A stretch of DNA of 51,197 nucleotides from Bigelowiella natans CCMP2755 (lineage: Eukaryota > Cercozoa > Chlorarachniophyceae). The position numbers and the translations under genes are program-made. The number at the start of each line of letters is the position of its first letter. Position 1 is the first letter of the stretch. Under the pieces are notes generated by a model. The model saw only the letters and a list, made by a program, of their open reading frames with translations. It was not told the DNA's origin and ran no database searches. Positions 37,900 through 49,349 of the stretch are shown here, piece by piece. The DNA lies in NCBI GenBank assembly GCA_000320545.1, contig ADNK01000104.1:27501-78697 (forward strand), read 5' to 3'.

Positions 37900-38141
37900 G
37901 GGCCAATAAGTAACCCAATTCTGATGTACAGTCTACGTGATACGTGACACGTGACACGTGACATGTAATGACGGACGAGAATAAATGCGGATCTCATGGC
38001 GATTTACGCTCATGATCACGAAAACAGATATGGATTCTGCAGCCCATGCAACATTGTCTGTATGATGAACATGGGAAGAGGAGGAGGGACGGAATGGGCA
38101 TACCTGGAAGGGGATACGAGACGGCGAAGGGAGCGGTTCAT
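35730..38141 (-). CDS. Short-chain dehydrogenase/reductase with mitochondrial-type presequence
   Basis: NAD(P)-dependent oxidoreductase of the classical SDR family. Inferred exons: 38104-38141, 37645-37813, 37361-37507, 37019-37145, 36591-36784, 36111-36198, 35730-35857; all phases agree, 296 aa. The start at 38141 gives an Arg/Ser-rich amphipathic leader (MNRSLRRLVSPSRFFS) typical of mitochondrial import. The nucleotide-binding motif is VTGAAGNFGG, followed by NNAGYQ, the catalytic Ser in NTASCAG and the catalytic YGSSK. The C-terminus has YMTGVDLNISGG. The Asp ending VALVDL would favour NAD over NADP by family rule. The substrate is not predictable. Exon 6 ends in a GTCGGT donor supported by clean continuity of the protein. 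Confidence 0.95.
36844..36890. repeat. (CT)n microsatellite in SDR intron 4
   Basis: About 21 CT units; on the coding strand a GA run between exons 4 and 5. Confidence 0.95.
37195..37251. repeat. GA-rich tract in SDR intron 3
   Basis: Imperfect GA/GGGA repeat just upstream of exon 4; on the coding strand it supplies a long CT-rich tract about 50 bases before the acceptor. Confidence 0.9.
37830..37897. repeat. GAGT/(GA)n tract in SDR intron 1
   Basis: Four GAGT units followed by about 22 GA units. On the coding strand this is a CT tract 15-80 bases before the exon 2 acceptor. Confidence 0.95.
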
Positions 38142-39606
38142 GGTCCTAGTGGAATATAAGATAAATTTGAGAGTCTGGAGAATCGTTTTTGCATCAAAAC
38201 ATACACGAATTCAACCCTAATATTCTTTCAATATGTTGTCGCTAGGCTAGAAAAAGCCCAGCTGCCAACTTTTGCTGAAAAACTATGAGACTCAGCCGAC
38301 GCAGGAAGGAGTTTCTAGTTTTTGGAAAGATTTTGCATGTGATACAGCCACTGAATTCCACCTGTTTCGACACATAGGGTGTTGACGCATGTAAAGAATA
38401 TAACATATTTTAGGAAATTATTGGCATTCCTGGCTTGATCATGCTTCTGAACGGGAAAGGGAGTAGACGTAGACACGCATCCGTTTTCAGACCGAGGCAT
38501 CCAACTGACGAACCTCTGCTAAATGAATGCGATTTTTTTGGTAAAGTTGGCCATTTTCCGCAACTCATCTGCAAATTGACGGCACTTTCCCTTTTGTGCT
38601 GCAGAGATGCGCCATGCTCACGGCCAGAATGAAAAATCGTCTGGGCACTGATCCGTGCGACAGACAACAGCAGTCGCAAGGATCTAATGGACGTTTAACA
38701 CCGAGGAAGGCCGACGAGCTGGTTGAGGAAGGCCACAAGCAAGCGTGTAAATTGTGCCCCGTCCTACGAGTTTCAAAATGCGAACTCAACTATCCTAGAG
38801 ACACGCTTCACATCCAAACGCCCAGCTTTGAATGAGAGAAAAAGTTGCATGGCGATCAATCTTTGCCGGAATGAACGATGCTAGAATGGACACAGCAACA
38901 TGAGCATTGTGCAGGTGTCCAGGATGAATTTCGCTAGTACTAGGATAGACGGCAACATCGAACATTTATGAGTTTCTCATTTCGACATCAAATAGTGGCC
39001 ACGCTTGTGCAAGTGCCATGCTTACGGATTACATGTGGCGGGAATGATGCATGCATGTTCTCCACTCCTAGCTCTAGAGCTAGCTAGACTCCGATCATGC
39101 GCACGTCGCACCCACGGGTCATGGACATGACACATATTGCATGCATAGTGTACATTGTGTCTATGATTATATGTGCATTCATGGCTGTGTCTCTAAGCTG
39201 CATGGCACATGCAAATGCGTGATTTCATGGGTTGCGAAAATCTGCATGCACATCTAGACATGGCGTTCTGTAGATGCTAATCGAACGTTTGGTTACTAAA
39301 AATAACAATCAAACATATTGAGTACTATTTATCGCAGCAGCTTCAGCAGATGAGATCCATCAGAGAATAACGAAGCTTTTGTGATCGTAGGAGTCACCAC
39401 TACCACCATGATGGTGACGTGGATGTACATAGGCGAGGCCTTAACGTAAACTAGAAGCACCAATACGGCCTTCTCTACACTATTATTATTTACATATCTC
39501 CGTGTCCGTTTCTACATATGAATGTAAAAGCAAAGAACTAGCATCAAGGGCTTCTCCAAAAGGGTAACTTCGCTTGCTGTATCCATCGATGTTTATGCAG
39601 CCGTCA
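38142..39606. other. Intergenic region with unidentified open frames and palindromic repeats
   Basis: 38435-38632 and 38596-38835 (+) hold two short frames that look partly coding. Beyond 38880 the sequence is CATGC/CTAGAGCTAGC-rich repeat DNA to about 39290. The last ~300 bases before 39607 are probably the 3' flank of the TMEM135 gene. Confidence 0.45.
38435..38835 (+). pseudogene. Possible broken coding fragment, unknown
   Basis: One frame contains FPQLICKLTALSLL and overlaps a second frame starting LQRCAMLTARMKNRLG; reading from one to the other gives a smoother composition than either alone, suggesting a frameshift near 38597 or an intron ending at GCTGCAG. The second frame ends with a Cys-containing segment (CKLCPVL). 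No family is recognised and it could be chance. Confidence 0.25.
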
Positions 39607-39735
39607 TCAGTGTCGGCTGCCAAACACGGCTTTCAAGGCGTTTTTATTGAGATGGTTTAAGCGATCCCACTCGGGAACGGCTTGGATGTACCTGTGGTGA
39701 ATGAAGTATATTAAAGTTATCACGATGATGTTGAT

Positions 39736-39769
<34 letters not shown>

Positions 39770-39978
39770 GGTCTGTGTATGAGTCTGTGGAGATGTGAAA
39801 GGAAGCACTTACATCCAAAGTGCAATCGACATTTGAAATGACACTGTCGCGACTATGGGCATTGCTTTGGCCAATCGTCCGTTACGGCGACTGAATAATT
39901 AAAAAATTGGGATAGGTAATAAATAAGAGGGGGAGCTGGTGCAGTGTCAAAATTGCGATCAAGTGCACGTAGGTGTGA

Positions 39979-40010
<32 letters not shown>

Positions 40011-40906
40011 CTCTGCGTAGGTCTGCGTGTGAATGCTTTATTCTTTGAAGAAATGGACAGCAGCAGTAGCAGCAGCAGTGGCACCTGTGAAACTTTCTGA
40101 TGTAATTGAAGGACGTTTCCAACGCACGTGGCAGCACATACAGCGTCAGCTCGGAGCGCCTTCTTGGGTGCTCTACTAGGAGGCTGAGGCCTGATTCCAC
40201 ATATTCCACCGACGCAAGGAAAACCCGTATGTGATGACGATGACGATGACGACGACAACGACAGCGAAAACATTGATAATGATGATGATGAGGCCTCAAA
40301 CGATCATGTGAGGAACAACAACGAGAACGACGACGGAGTGGATCAGAGTGAAAAATAAAGATACAAATCAGCACGTTATTTAACGAATACGGCACTGATG
40401 GATGCCACCCACAGCTAGACTTCATTCGTTAGTCGTGTAGCATCATTGCCAACGTCATTCATTATTCGGGTATTTCTTATCACGATGATATCCAAGTTTA
40501 TTCAACGGTCATTTCGACGAAAGCTCGTCGGCAGTTGTGCCACCTGAAACAAGTCCTGCCACAATGGATGTGAGGCTTGGATCGTCCTTGATGACGCTGC
40601 GTATCGTACAATGCATCGCCTTCACTGTCGTCTGGTACGACGTAAGGAAGAGAGCTGAACGGATAATGTTTTTAATTCTCGTTTTGGCAAAATTGCCCGG
40701 ATCCTGACACACCGCCAAAATTACGTTATTACGCCCGCAGAGGATGAAGGCAGAGGGACAACGCACAGACAGGCGGTCATTATTAAGTTGTCGGTGGCTT
40801 GGGCTTTTTGGATTGGTTGCCGATCTGATCGTATGATGGCCACGACGTTCTGCGATATATGGCACGCCTAGCTAGCAAAGGGTACTACTCTCTTTATGCA
40901 CGCGCG

Positions 40907-40945
<39 letters not shown>

Positions 40946-42340
40946 CTGCAAACATATATTTAGTGTGAATTTGTCTTGTGTATACGTGCTATACTGTGCT
41001 GCGCCCCACCTGGAGTATCTTATGCGGACTGAACATCAGCGTCGGAAGCACATGCACGGGAAGATAGATCCGTGCGGCGCGCCCTAGGCCCAGAACCTGA
41101 CAACAGCAGCCAGTCGTGCACATAGAAATGTGGGTGGGAAGGGGAAAGCGAGGGCTGTGTGGGAAGTGGACAAGAGATTTCGTGCCAAAGTCGTCACTTA
41201 AAATGATTTTTGATGATGAAGAATGGTAGGCATACTTCTCGCTTGCCTCCCCTCTCATTTTTCTCTCTTCCCTGTATGTGTCTGTGTATGATTCGTGAAG
41301 TTCATTCTCCTTTTCTTGCTACATACCGTGGCATGAACACATGTAGTCATTGCTGCTACTACTACTACTACTGCCGCTACTACTACTACTGCCACTACTC
41401 CTACTGCTCACTGCTGCGAGTTACGTACCCAGTCCTCGGCATTATATTTCATGCAGCTAATGTGGTGCTTATGGTATTGGCATGGCTCCCATGCCTCCTC
41501 AGGTAATCGGTGCCTGCGACCGAATACATGGTAATCACGCGCTGATGCTGATGGTGTTATTCTTGATGATGTTGATGGTGATAATGATAGTGGCATGAGA
41601 GATCGCCGTCGCTACCATCATCACCATCATCATCATGATCCTCGTCACCAGGGGGCAACAACACCATTTGGTGCAGGAAAACGAATGGAAAACGCACATC
41701 CGCAACATAGAAGTGAGAAAAAAAGGGCCCTGTCGTCATAGTATATGTTATATGGGCTTCTCGTGTATTGCTGCGCCATGCAGTACATGTTATCAGAGAT
41801 GCGGCTCCGGACTGTCGCACGAAGGTCTTCCGCGGTAATGTTGCCTAAGGAGTCAAATTAGTCAGCAAGTAAACCTAACAGCAGCGCATAGTCAACACAC
41901 GCACATGCACGCTAGCAATCTCACGTTCATTCCCCCACTCGCTCGCCCCTTTCCCCCATAATCATCATTAAACCAAGCTTCCCACTTTTTTACCCAGCCC
42001 CTTTACGTGTATGATCTAAAAGAAAGTTGGGCAGCCCCAAGATGGTGAAGGAAAAACATCAAAGGGCAACAAACAGCCACCCATTTTCATGATCCAGCGA
42101 TGATAGCCCTTCTCCAGCAGCTCTGGACATTTTGTGAAGGAGTATATGATCGGCACCTGGGCTAGCGAGAATGCTATGATATTTCCCTGCGCCGATTTGT
42201 CATGCAAGCAAACACAACAGTAAGCATCATCGCAGCACCATGCACGACGGCAAAGACCGCAAGGAACTTGTCCGACAACGCGATTGCCGTTCAACATTAC
42301 AAACAACACCCAACATCAAATATCGCCACCCGGGAGGATG

Positions 42341-42381
<41 letters not shown>

Positions 42382-43911
42382 GGAGTGAGGAATAGTAATA
42401 GGAGGGCTGAGGGAGCAGCAGCGGCAACAGCAGTAGAAAGTCATTCGCTGATTCGTTACACTAAACAACTATATATTACGTGTGGGATGGAGCGGATCTG
42501 GTTGCAGGCCTTAAGATTCATATATAGGTCTGACAAGGCGCGTATAATGCAGTACCTAGAAGAGAAGGGAAAAACACAGGGATGTATTGATGCTCTTGCG
42601 GCTCCCGCTTAGCATCCCCCCCCCCCCCCCTTCTCGCTGTCTTCATTCTCATTACAAGGCAATATTTCCCCTGCGACTTGGGTTATCAAGCAGAACTGCA
42701 ATCCCTAAAAACAAGGAGAAAACAGAGAGAAATCAGTGGGAACAACGAAAAAATGGCGAAAGAGTTAGCCCCCCCCGTCACAAATAGCGATCTTCCGAGG
42801 TTGGGGTAAGGAAAAGGGCGCATGGATATAAATGGTATTGGCACCCGACACGAATCCTGCGATGGCGTGAAATTTGGGGTCGTTTCGCTTGGTGAGACGT
42901 CGCAATGTGCACAGAACCGCCTTAAACAGAAACGACATCACGCCGATGAACTGGCCAAAACGAAGCGAGTCCTGATAACGATTATTGAACGTAGCAGCAG
43001 CACCAAGTTTACAAACCACACCGATTCGGATTGATTTATTAAGCTTTATTTGTTTGGTCATCCCACATGTTCTTTTCATCACTACCTGGCTCCAAAATAT
43101 ATCTGCAAGAGTCCTTCCTTTCCGCCCCAGCTTTCCTGACAGCGCGGCCTACAGATTGGAATGCAATAACGTGCACCAGGGAGTAAACATGCCGAGCGAT
43201 TCGGAACAAGATGAACATCCCTCATTAAACTCAAATGAAGTGAGGATAGGGGGAAGGGAAGGGGGTGGTGGAAACTGCTTCGATCCTTTGAAGTAAGATT
43301 TACCGATAAAAAGTTCAGCATGGCTTTGAAGATGAACCCTGCAGCGAAGCTGCGAAATAGCCTGAACATAGCGATATTCGTATTTTCAGAGCTTGTATGT
43401 AGGAAGAGGGCGGAGGAGAAATGTCGCTAACCCTTTGTAGAAAGCGTTCTGAGCACAGCTGTACTTGTGCGGGCAGACTTTGCACGTGTTCGGCACAATG
43501 TTAAGGGTTACCTGTTGTTTTGGTCACACATATGTGAAAATTATATCAACAAGCACAAAGTAGGCGCTCAAGTGTGGGTATGTGACACAGGCGCCACGGA
43601 AGCCGACAGTTTCGGCAGGTCTTTCCCAGCCATCACATCCCCAATGAAGTATTATTCCCTTCACTTGCATGGCATAAGGAAGGGGCGTTTTTCTTCTCTA
43701 CCAGGCTCCGAGCGGAGTCTCTGAACTGTTTGAGCTGTCGACCCAAATCGTTCTTCCAATTATCCTTCATCTCGGCTCGTAGCCTGTTCAGTGCCATGGG
43801 GAACGTTCTATTTCGGTGAATTTTTCCGCTCCTCTGGGAGCTGGACCCTGTGCCAGCATCCTTGCCTTTGCCCTCACCCATCACAAGTCCGGCCTGTTCT
43901 CGTGAGACCAT
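39607..43911 (-). CDS. TMEM135: TMEM135-like multi-pass membrane protein
   Basis: Membrane protein of the TMEM135/PMP52 family, linked in animals to mitochondrial and peroxisomal dynamics. Inferred exons: 43702-43911, 43432-43511, 43304-43361, 42845-42971, 42656-42704, 42480-42555, 42081-42186, 41787-41844, 41429-41513, 41010-41096, 40544-40703, 40085-40190, 39813-39890, 39607-39691; every phase fits, 454 aa, close to the human length (~458). The protein is a two-fold repeat. Each half has a Cys-rich motif (CKVCPHKYSC; EPCQYHKHHISC), a helix pair ending in an AGFVSG/AGLVSG motif, and an (E/D)-x-P-R/S-RR motif (LLDNPSRRG; LLVEHPRRRSEL). The C-terminal helix is IVATVSFQMSIALWM. An alternative start is the inner Met near 43796. 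Divergent from the G-patch gene. Confidence 0.92.
39737..39767. repeat. (GT)n microsatellite in last TMEM135 intron
   Basis: About 15 GT units between the last two exons. Confidence 0.95.
39979..40007. repeat. (CA)n microsatellite in TMEM135 intron
   Basis: About 14 CA units in the intron 39891-40084. Confidence 0.95.
40901..40942. repeat. (GC)n(CA)n microsatellite in TMEM135 intron
   Basis: About seven CG units followed by about 13 CA units: alternating purine-pyrimidine DNA of the kind that can adopt Z-form. Confidence 0.9.
41354..41405. repeat. Interrupted (CTA)n triplet repeat in TMEM135 intron
   Basis: CTA units with CTG/CCG interruptions; on the coding strand (TAG)n begins about 25 bases past the donor of exon 41429-41513. 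Confidence 0.9.
42343..42382. repeat. (GA)n followed by a G run in TMEM135 intron
   Basis: About 13 GA units and then about 12 G residues between exons 42480-42555 and 42081-42186. Confidence 0.9.
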
Positions 43912-44480
43912 CACTGCAACTCTTTTCTTGGGCTACCCGGGAACAATTATTCCTAGCTTTGACAATCAATCAAATACCCTTGCCAGGTGGGGGGAGCAGT
44001 GCATCGTTTGGCGAGTTCATTGTGTTGCCATTGGGTTTTATCCAACGACATCAATTCATTGGGTAAAACGGGGAAAATACCCTTCGAATTTTGAATTTTC
44101 CGGTATTCAGCCCATACATGCAAGAGAAGAGGCAACTCTACATCTGAAATCCACAGCACCTGGAGCTTTCTTCCGACCGTACCTGGGAAATTACCCTATG
44201 TGCACCCAAAGGACGGGAAAAACCCTGTATTCGGCAGCATTCCTAGAGAACGACAACCACGCTTCGCGCCATTTTCAAGAGTGCATTTCCCGAGTCCCCG
44301 CGAAAGGGTATCGTTCGAGAAAGTCAGAATATAAGTATTATTTATCTCTCCTGGCAAAGGAGAAGATTCTCGAAATACGCCCATCCTCTTTCTGTCGCAC
44401 AAAGGTAAGTGAGGATATCTTCCAAATTATATTCATGTGCATGCGCAAATGTAGATTGATTGAATCTCTTGCAGAAGCCA
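43912..44480. promoter_or_regulatory. Divergent region between TMEM135 and G-patch genes
   Basis: Starts point outward on both sides. A strong donor-like GTAAGTGAGG at about 44405 and an acceptor CTCTTGCAG just before 44473 suggest an additional 5' exon of the G-patch gene here. That frame is open back to an ATG at about 44200, so part of this interval may be coding or 5' UTR. Confidence 0.45.
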
Positions 44481-46970
44481 ATGCAAAAAGTTGCAGAATT
44501 TATGTCGAGGGAGGTCTGGAGGGACACGAAGAGCGCCGCTCATGGAGCACCGTGGACTCCTAAGGTAATTCACTACAACCTACGTGCAGAATTTGCAGTA
44601 AATTTGTGATTGTGCGAGCGTGAACAATGATAGATATGTATGTGGCGCTGATCAGGCAACGAGAGGGGTGAGCAGGGCCCAGAGCAGCACACAGAAGTCT
44701 GCTGCTCCTTGCCAATTTGTATCATGGGGGAAAAGAAAACGAAAAAAGAGGAAGTTGCTCCGACCCAAAGCCTTCAGATCCGCTTCTCATTCCCAGTCAC
44801 CAGAATTTCTTTTGGAAACCATGAAGAAGGACAACATTCCCGCCTGCCTCCTCGTCTATCGCTACCCATTTCTGAGGCACAAAAACTTGCGCAAAAGGGG
44901 AATTGTGGATGGAGAGATTGAAAACAGGACTTCTGAAATAGGATCCAGTAGCACAGAGCTGAACGGAAGGGCAGCGGATGGTGACAAGGGTCGGAACGTC
45001 AAGTTCGCGGCGTTCGAACGCCACAGCAAAAAATTTGGCTCCAAAATGCTTGCGAAATGGGGTTTTAAAGGAAAGCTAGGCATCAATGGGAGAGGCCTTA
45101 TGAATCCAATCGAGCTTCAATCAAAAGGAGCTCTTCTTAAGCAAAGAGGCCCGAACGTTAGAGGTACACATAAGAGGAAACGACATGATCCCGAAATGAT
45201 GAAGCGCCAGCGACAGCAGGAGCAAGCCCGTCAACTCCAAAAGGAGAACGTCCCGGAATTCTCTGAGCTTTTTCCAACCAAGGTATTTAGTTTTCTACTT
45301 GTAATGCCTTTTGTTTTTATGATGTTGGATGATTTATTGCCAAATGAACGAAAAAAAAATGCACGCAACTTTCAGCATGACCCTGGTTTACTCATGGTTA
45401 CCCAAAAATATCGTGAAATAGAAATATTCGCTGAACCGCTACCGGGCCTTGATCTTCCATGTGAGCGCTCTTGATGAGAGTATACACGATCTCAACTACG
45501 ACGCTTGGCTCTTGGCTCTGCAGGAATATCTGGGGATTACCGATATTCGTCAGAAACTGCCGAACTCTCCCCCATCACCATTTCTCACGGATCAAACTAT
45601 TTTCTCATACCTTATCAAGGTACGGAAAGTTTTCGTATGCGCAAACTTTTGTGAGGAAACGGGGATATTCTGATGCATGGCTATTTTCTGGGAAACACGA
45701 CTCTTTCAGTGCCTTCATATTACCACCAAAAATCTGGTGGTAGCAGTGGTGGTGATATTGATGATTTCGGTGAAAGAAACGACGATGGTGGTGATGATGA
45801 TGGTGATGGTATGGCAGGAGTTGCGTGACAGTGGAGTGGAGGTGAGTCGCGCATTGGCCTCGAAGAACCTCCTGGCCAAGAATAAAGACAACATATATCT
45901 CTCGTTGCAGCGACGAAAGAGGGCTGGCAATAGTGCCGGCAAAGGCGAAAGCATCGATCGCAAGCTGCACGATCTAATAGTCAAACTCCGTTGGAAGATG
46001 GGGTAATAATAATAACGTAGGAAAGTGAGAGTATACCGTCAGGGGAGTTGAGACAACTTATCACAGAATTGGTTTTGGTACATCATCTACTTGTTCAAGT
46101 CAGCTCTCTCTCACTCTCTCTCTCTCTCCCCCTCTCTCACACACACACACACACACACGCACACAGATATAAGGTGGGAGTGATGCATCCCGGCTCTCAA
46201 AGCCAAGCCCGCAATGACTTAGAAAGTAAGGCGAAGAAGGGGCAGTGGTGGTGGGCAGACAGGCGAAAACAGACAGACGATGATCACGATGATCACTTAT
46301 GAAGATCTTCGTTTTATTGTGTCAACGTTTCGGGGGGGGGGGTGGGGGGGGATTGGGTTAGCCGAGAGAATAACAATTGTAGCTATGATATGCAATCGTA
46401 GTGTCTGTGCCATCCTGATCCGCTGCTGTCGTTGTCCTTCTCCAGGGCTAGGATTAACGACCCTAGTGAACAACTACGTCAATGCTTCGTCGGCACTAGG
46501 TTTGATTCATGCTGTCCGACTGTTGTTGCCCCCTGCCGTCCACTCATCCTTGCGACCCAATCCCTGATTGATTCTTGAGAATCGACTACTTCCTGAGCAA
46601 GCATCGATGAAGAGCTCTTCATGCTCTTGACTTAACCATTGCCGTGCCGAAAAAATGAGATAAAACGAGAGGGAGAGAGGGAGAGAGAGAGAGAAGATTG
46701 TTAACAATCCACGTCTTTTGTCCGCCTATCGGTCGCCTTACGCCGCTACTACTTTTTATTTTGACGCAAATGTGTGTGCTCACAAACGATTCTATACTCT
46801 GTCTTTCAGCATCAACGCCGCCGTACCGCAGCATGTACGACGAGATTCTTGCTCGTATGCAAGTTTCCTCCCGACATGCGCTCGCCATTGGTAGTGAGTA
46901 CACTGATAATATTTCTACACGAAACGGCATACAACGGAAATATTAGACCCAACATGAGGAGTGTGCACGC

Positions 46971-47040
<70 letters not shown>

Positions 47041-47705
47041 GAAGTTGTACGCCCATACACATTTTGAGACATATTTGTGTATGTGTGTGTGTGTATGTGT
47101 GTGTATGTATGTGTGTGTGTGTGTGTGTGTGTGCTATATTCTTTCTTCCACTCGCAGCTTCCGATCCGCATGAAGTAATTGGCTCTCACGCTGCGAAGAT
47201 CGCCTGTATTTCTCTCGAGAATTCCGACGCCCCGCTTCTTCCCGGCTTGAAAGATGCACAGAAAATCAAATATCTGGCTGCGCCGTTTGCTTCCTTCCAC
47301 GGCTCCCCGAAAGATGGGCAACGTTTCATGAGTTATTTGGAACGTTACCAAAGCCGCGCTTTGCCGCATGACGAGAAAGGTTTCGAGCGACTGCAAAGAC
47401 GACTCTCGGGCAGGGTAGGTGATCCTACGTAAAAATATGTTCATATTATACATATGCTTTACATGTAAGCATATCGCAGGAGTCTATTCGTGTGTTGAAG
47501 GTTGCTGATTATGGTCACTCGTTAGGGAAAGGCTGGGGCCCTGCCATGTTTAGCTATGGATTCGCGAGATGGAAGGCTTTATGATGCTCAAGCATTAAAG
47601 CTGGAAGGAGGTGATGAAGGGGACCAGTGTCGAGTCACATGTAATCGATATGGAAACACAGAGATTCTCCCCCTGGCGCGTGTGCTATTCTTAGACACAA
47701 CGTAA
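44481..47705 (+). CDS. G-patch protein with C-terminal Tudor-like domain
   Basis: Probable nuclear RNA-processing factor; G-patch domains typically activate DEAH helicases. Inferred exons: 44481-44564, 44695-45282, 45422-45619, 45818-46002, 46167-46244, 46446-46513, 46810-46890, 47158-47414, 47526-47705; phases agree, about 572 aa from the Met at 44481. The true start may lie in an upstream exon. A basic KRKRKKRKLL cluster (possible NLS) precedes the G-patch (FGSKMLAKWGFKGKLG ... GRGLMNPIE, aa ~140-175), then a basic Gln/Arg helix. Middle exons are helical and charged. The last exon has LAMDSRDGRLYDA and CNRYGNTEILPL, the pattern of Tudor/SMN-like barrels. ZGPAT also combines Tudor and G-patch but in the reverse order and with a CCCH finger, which I do not see here. 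Orthology unresolved. Confidence 0.75.
46102..46165. repeat. (CT)n(CA)n at an exon acceptor
   Basis: CT-rich tract followed by about 10 CA units; the final CACACAG is the acceptor of exon 46167-46244, so the microsatellite forms the polypyrimidine tract and 3' splice site. Confidence 0.9.
46970..47133. repeat. (CA)n block opposed by (GT)n block in one intron
   Basis: About 34 CA units (46970-47040) and, after 30 bases, about 30 GT units (47071-47133) with TATG interruptions, all in the intron 46891-47157. The two are complementary in the transcript. Confidence 0.95.
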
Positions 47706-48203
47706 ACTAACCAGACGAGTGGCATAGCATTATGTATCAGGAATGTATGGTGCACGCAGTCAAATATTTTCACTATTAAACCGTGGCGAATATAAAAGCA
47801 TAGCAAATGATTAATGAACGCAGATCGGTAACGTGTACGAGATGCCACACGTATATATCATCATCACAAAGTCACTACAAACGCAACATTCACGAAGTAC
47901 GTACATATGTGTGTTGTTGTCAAGCAATGTTGTCTCGCTGCATCATTGACACCATGTAACGTGTGTTTTGCTAAACGGTAGGTGTGTTAGTGCAGCGCGA
48001 CACGAATGCGTGCATGTGATGCTATGTAAGAAGATGAGTTGTAATTTATGTGTAACTTGTTTATGCATGCGCACTACTTGCGGTTCATCCGCGTACTTCT
48101 TCTTCTAAAGGCGAGCTGCATGGCTATGTATCGTTGCACAAACTTGTATGCCTCGTTGCATGCAGCGCGACATGCTTGTGCACTGCAAATGGAGACACAC
48201 ACA

Positions 48204-48261
<58 letters not shown>

Positions 48262-48387
48262 TCGGTACATAAATGCATCCCGCTACGATGCGCGGCGATA
48301 TGCATTAGATATATGCGTGGTTTTCACTACTTCTGACCCCTTCAATGATAACACTGGTGTTTGTTGACGTTTAAAAATTCAACACAA
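47706..48387. other. Convergent intergenic region
   Basis: Contains TA-rich 3' flank, GCATGC/TGCATGC words around 48010-48165 and a (CA)n(GA)n microsatellite at about 48194-48257. No gene seen. Confidence 0.6.
48194..48257. repeat. (CA)n(GA)n microsatellite
   Basis: About 13 CA units followed by about 18 GA units. Confidence 0.95.
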
Positions 48388-49349
48388 TTATTGGGTGAGT
48401 ATGACTACACTTGAACTGAGGATTCCCATATTGGGAGGCGCAGAATTACTCCGTCTGTGCTTGTCCCTCATTCGGGACTTGCAACATCTTTGGAAAAAAG
48501 TGGACCGCCTTCGACTCGATTTATGGTTGTTCTTTGAAGATGAGGAAGAGTAAATGCTGCCGTCTTCATGATTTCTATCACCTCGTATTTTGACACTCCC
48601 CCTCCTCAGTTTTCTTGCCATTTTCTTAGATTTCTTCGTTTCCTTCAGCTTGGCTTTGAGGATAGAACGCGTGCGGACGTTTATCTTATACCGTGCTTTC
48701 AGGTGCTGGATACCTGTAGGAACGGACTTTACCCTCCTATATGACGAACACACCATAGAAATACAGATTATATGTTGCTCTCAACATGTCTCCATCGAAC
48801 GACCCGCAGTTCTCACCCCCCAGCCCCAGCCCCCCCCGAAGTAAAGAGGATGACTGAAGAAAAATTTTAATCGTTCATATTTTGCCGACAATCTGACCTG
48901 TGGCGTTCGGTGGTTCTACTATCGGTCGAGAGCATCATTCTCTTGTGTCGCGGGGACATTGGAATATGAGGCAGGAAAACATCGCTATCATTCTCTTCTT
49001 CACACGTATCAGAATTAATTTTGATGGACAGTTTTGCATTCCCCCCCTCGAATGGCGTCGCCTTCCTTTCGCTGGAGGACCCACATATTCGAGAACCCCG
49101 CTTCGGAGGAGATTTTCTCGGATCCTTAATCTCACGAAACTCCCTCGCCGATGTGGTACTAGTTAAGACCTTCTTGGCACGAGAAGACATAAAGCTCTTC
49201 GAGTTGAGGCGAAGGGGGACACTTCGTGCGCGTGTAGAAGAGGAGGAGAAGGAGGAGTAGGAGGAGAAGGGTGAACGGATGTAATCGAGTTGCTCGCTGC
49301 TGACACCAAGTATAATGTCTGCCATTGTACCAACCTTCTCACTCTCCAT
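48388..49349 (-). CDS. Basic, Ser-rich protein of unknown function
   Basis: Two inferred exons, 48920-49349 and 48388-48713, join in phase (donor GTAGAA, acceptor TACAG), 251 aa. The start at 49349 is used; the second Met (start of MADIILGVSSEQLDYI) is an alternative. The N-terminus is a short helix-like segment, followed by Ser-rich and Arg/Lys-rich disorder, an acidic EEENDSD patch, and a C-terminal very basic region (LKAKLKETKKSKKMARKLRR) with possible nuclear localisation signals. There is no signal peptide or membrane segment. A nuclear or ribosome-associated role is possible but only inferred from charge. Not recognised. Confidence 0.65.

Noticed and set aside
45361-45474. Frame ending at 45472-45474 as the 3' end of the G-patch gene
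   Set aside because: An acceptor at 45420-45421 (GAAATAG) joins in phase to a 66-codon exon and to all later exons, giving a longer coherent protein.
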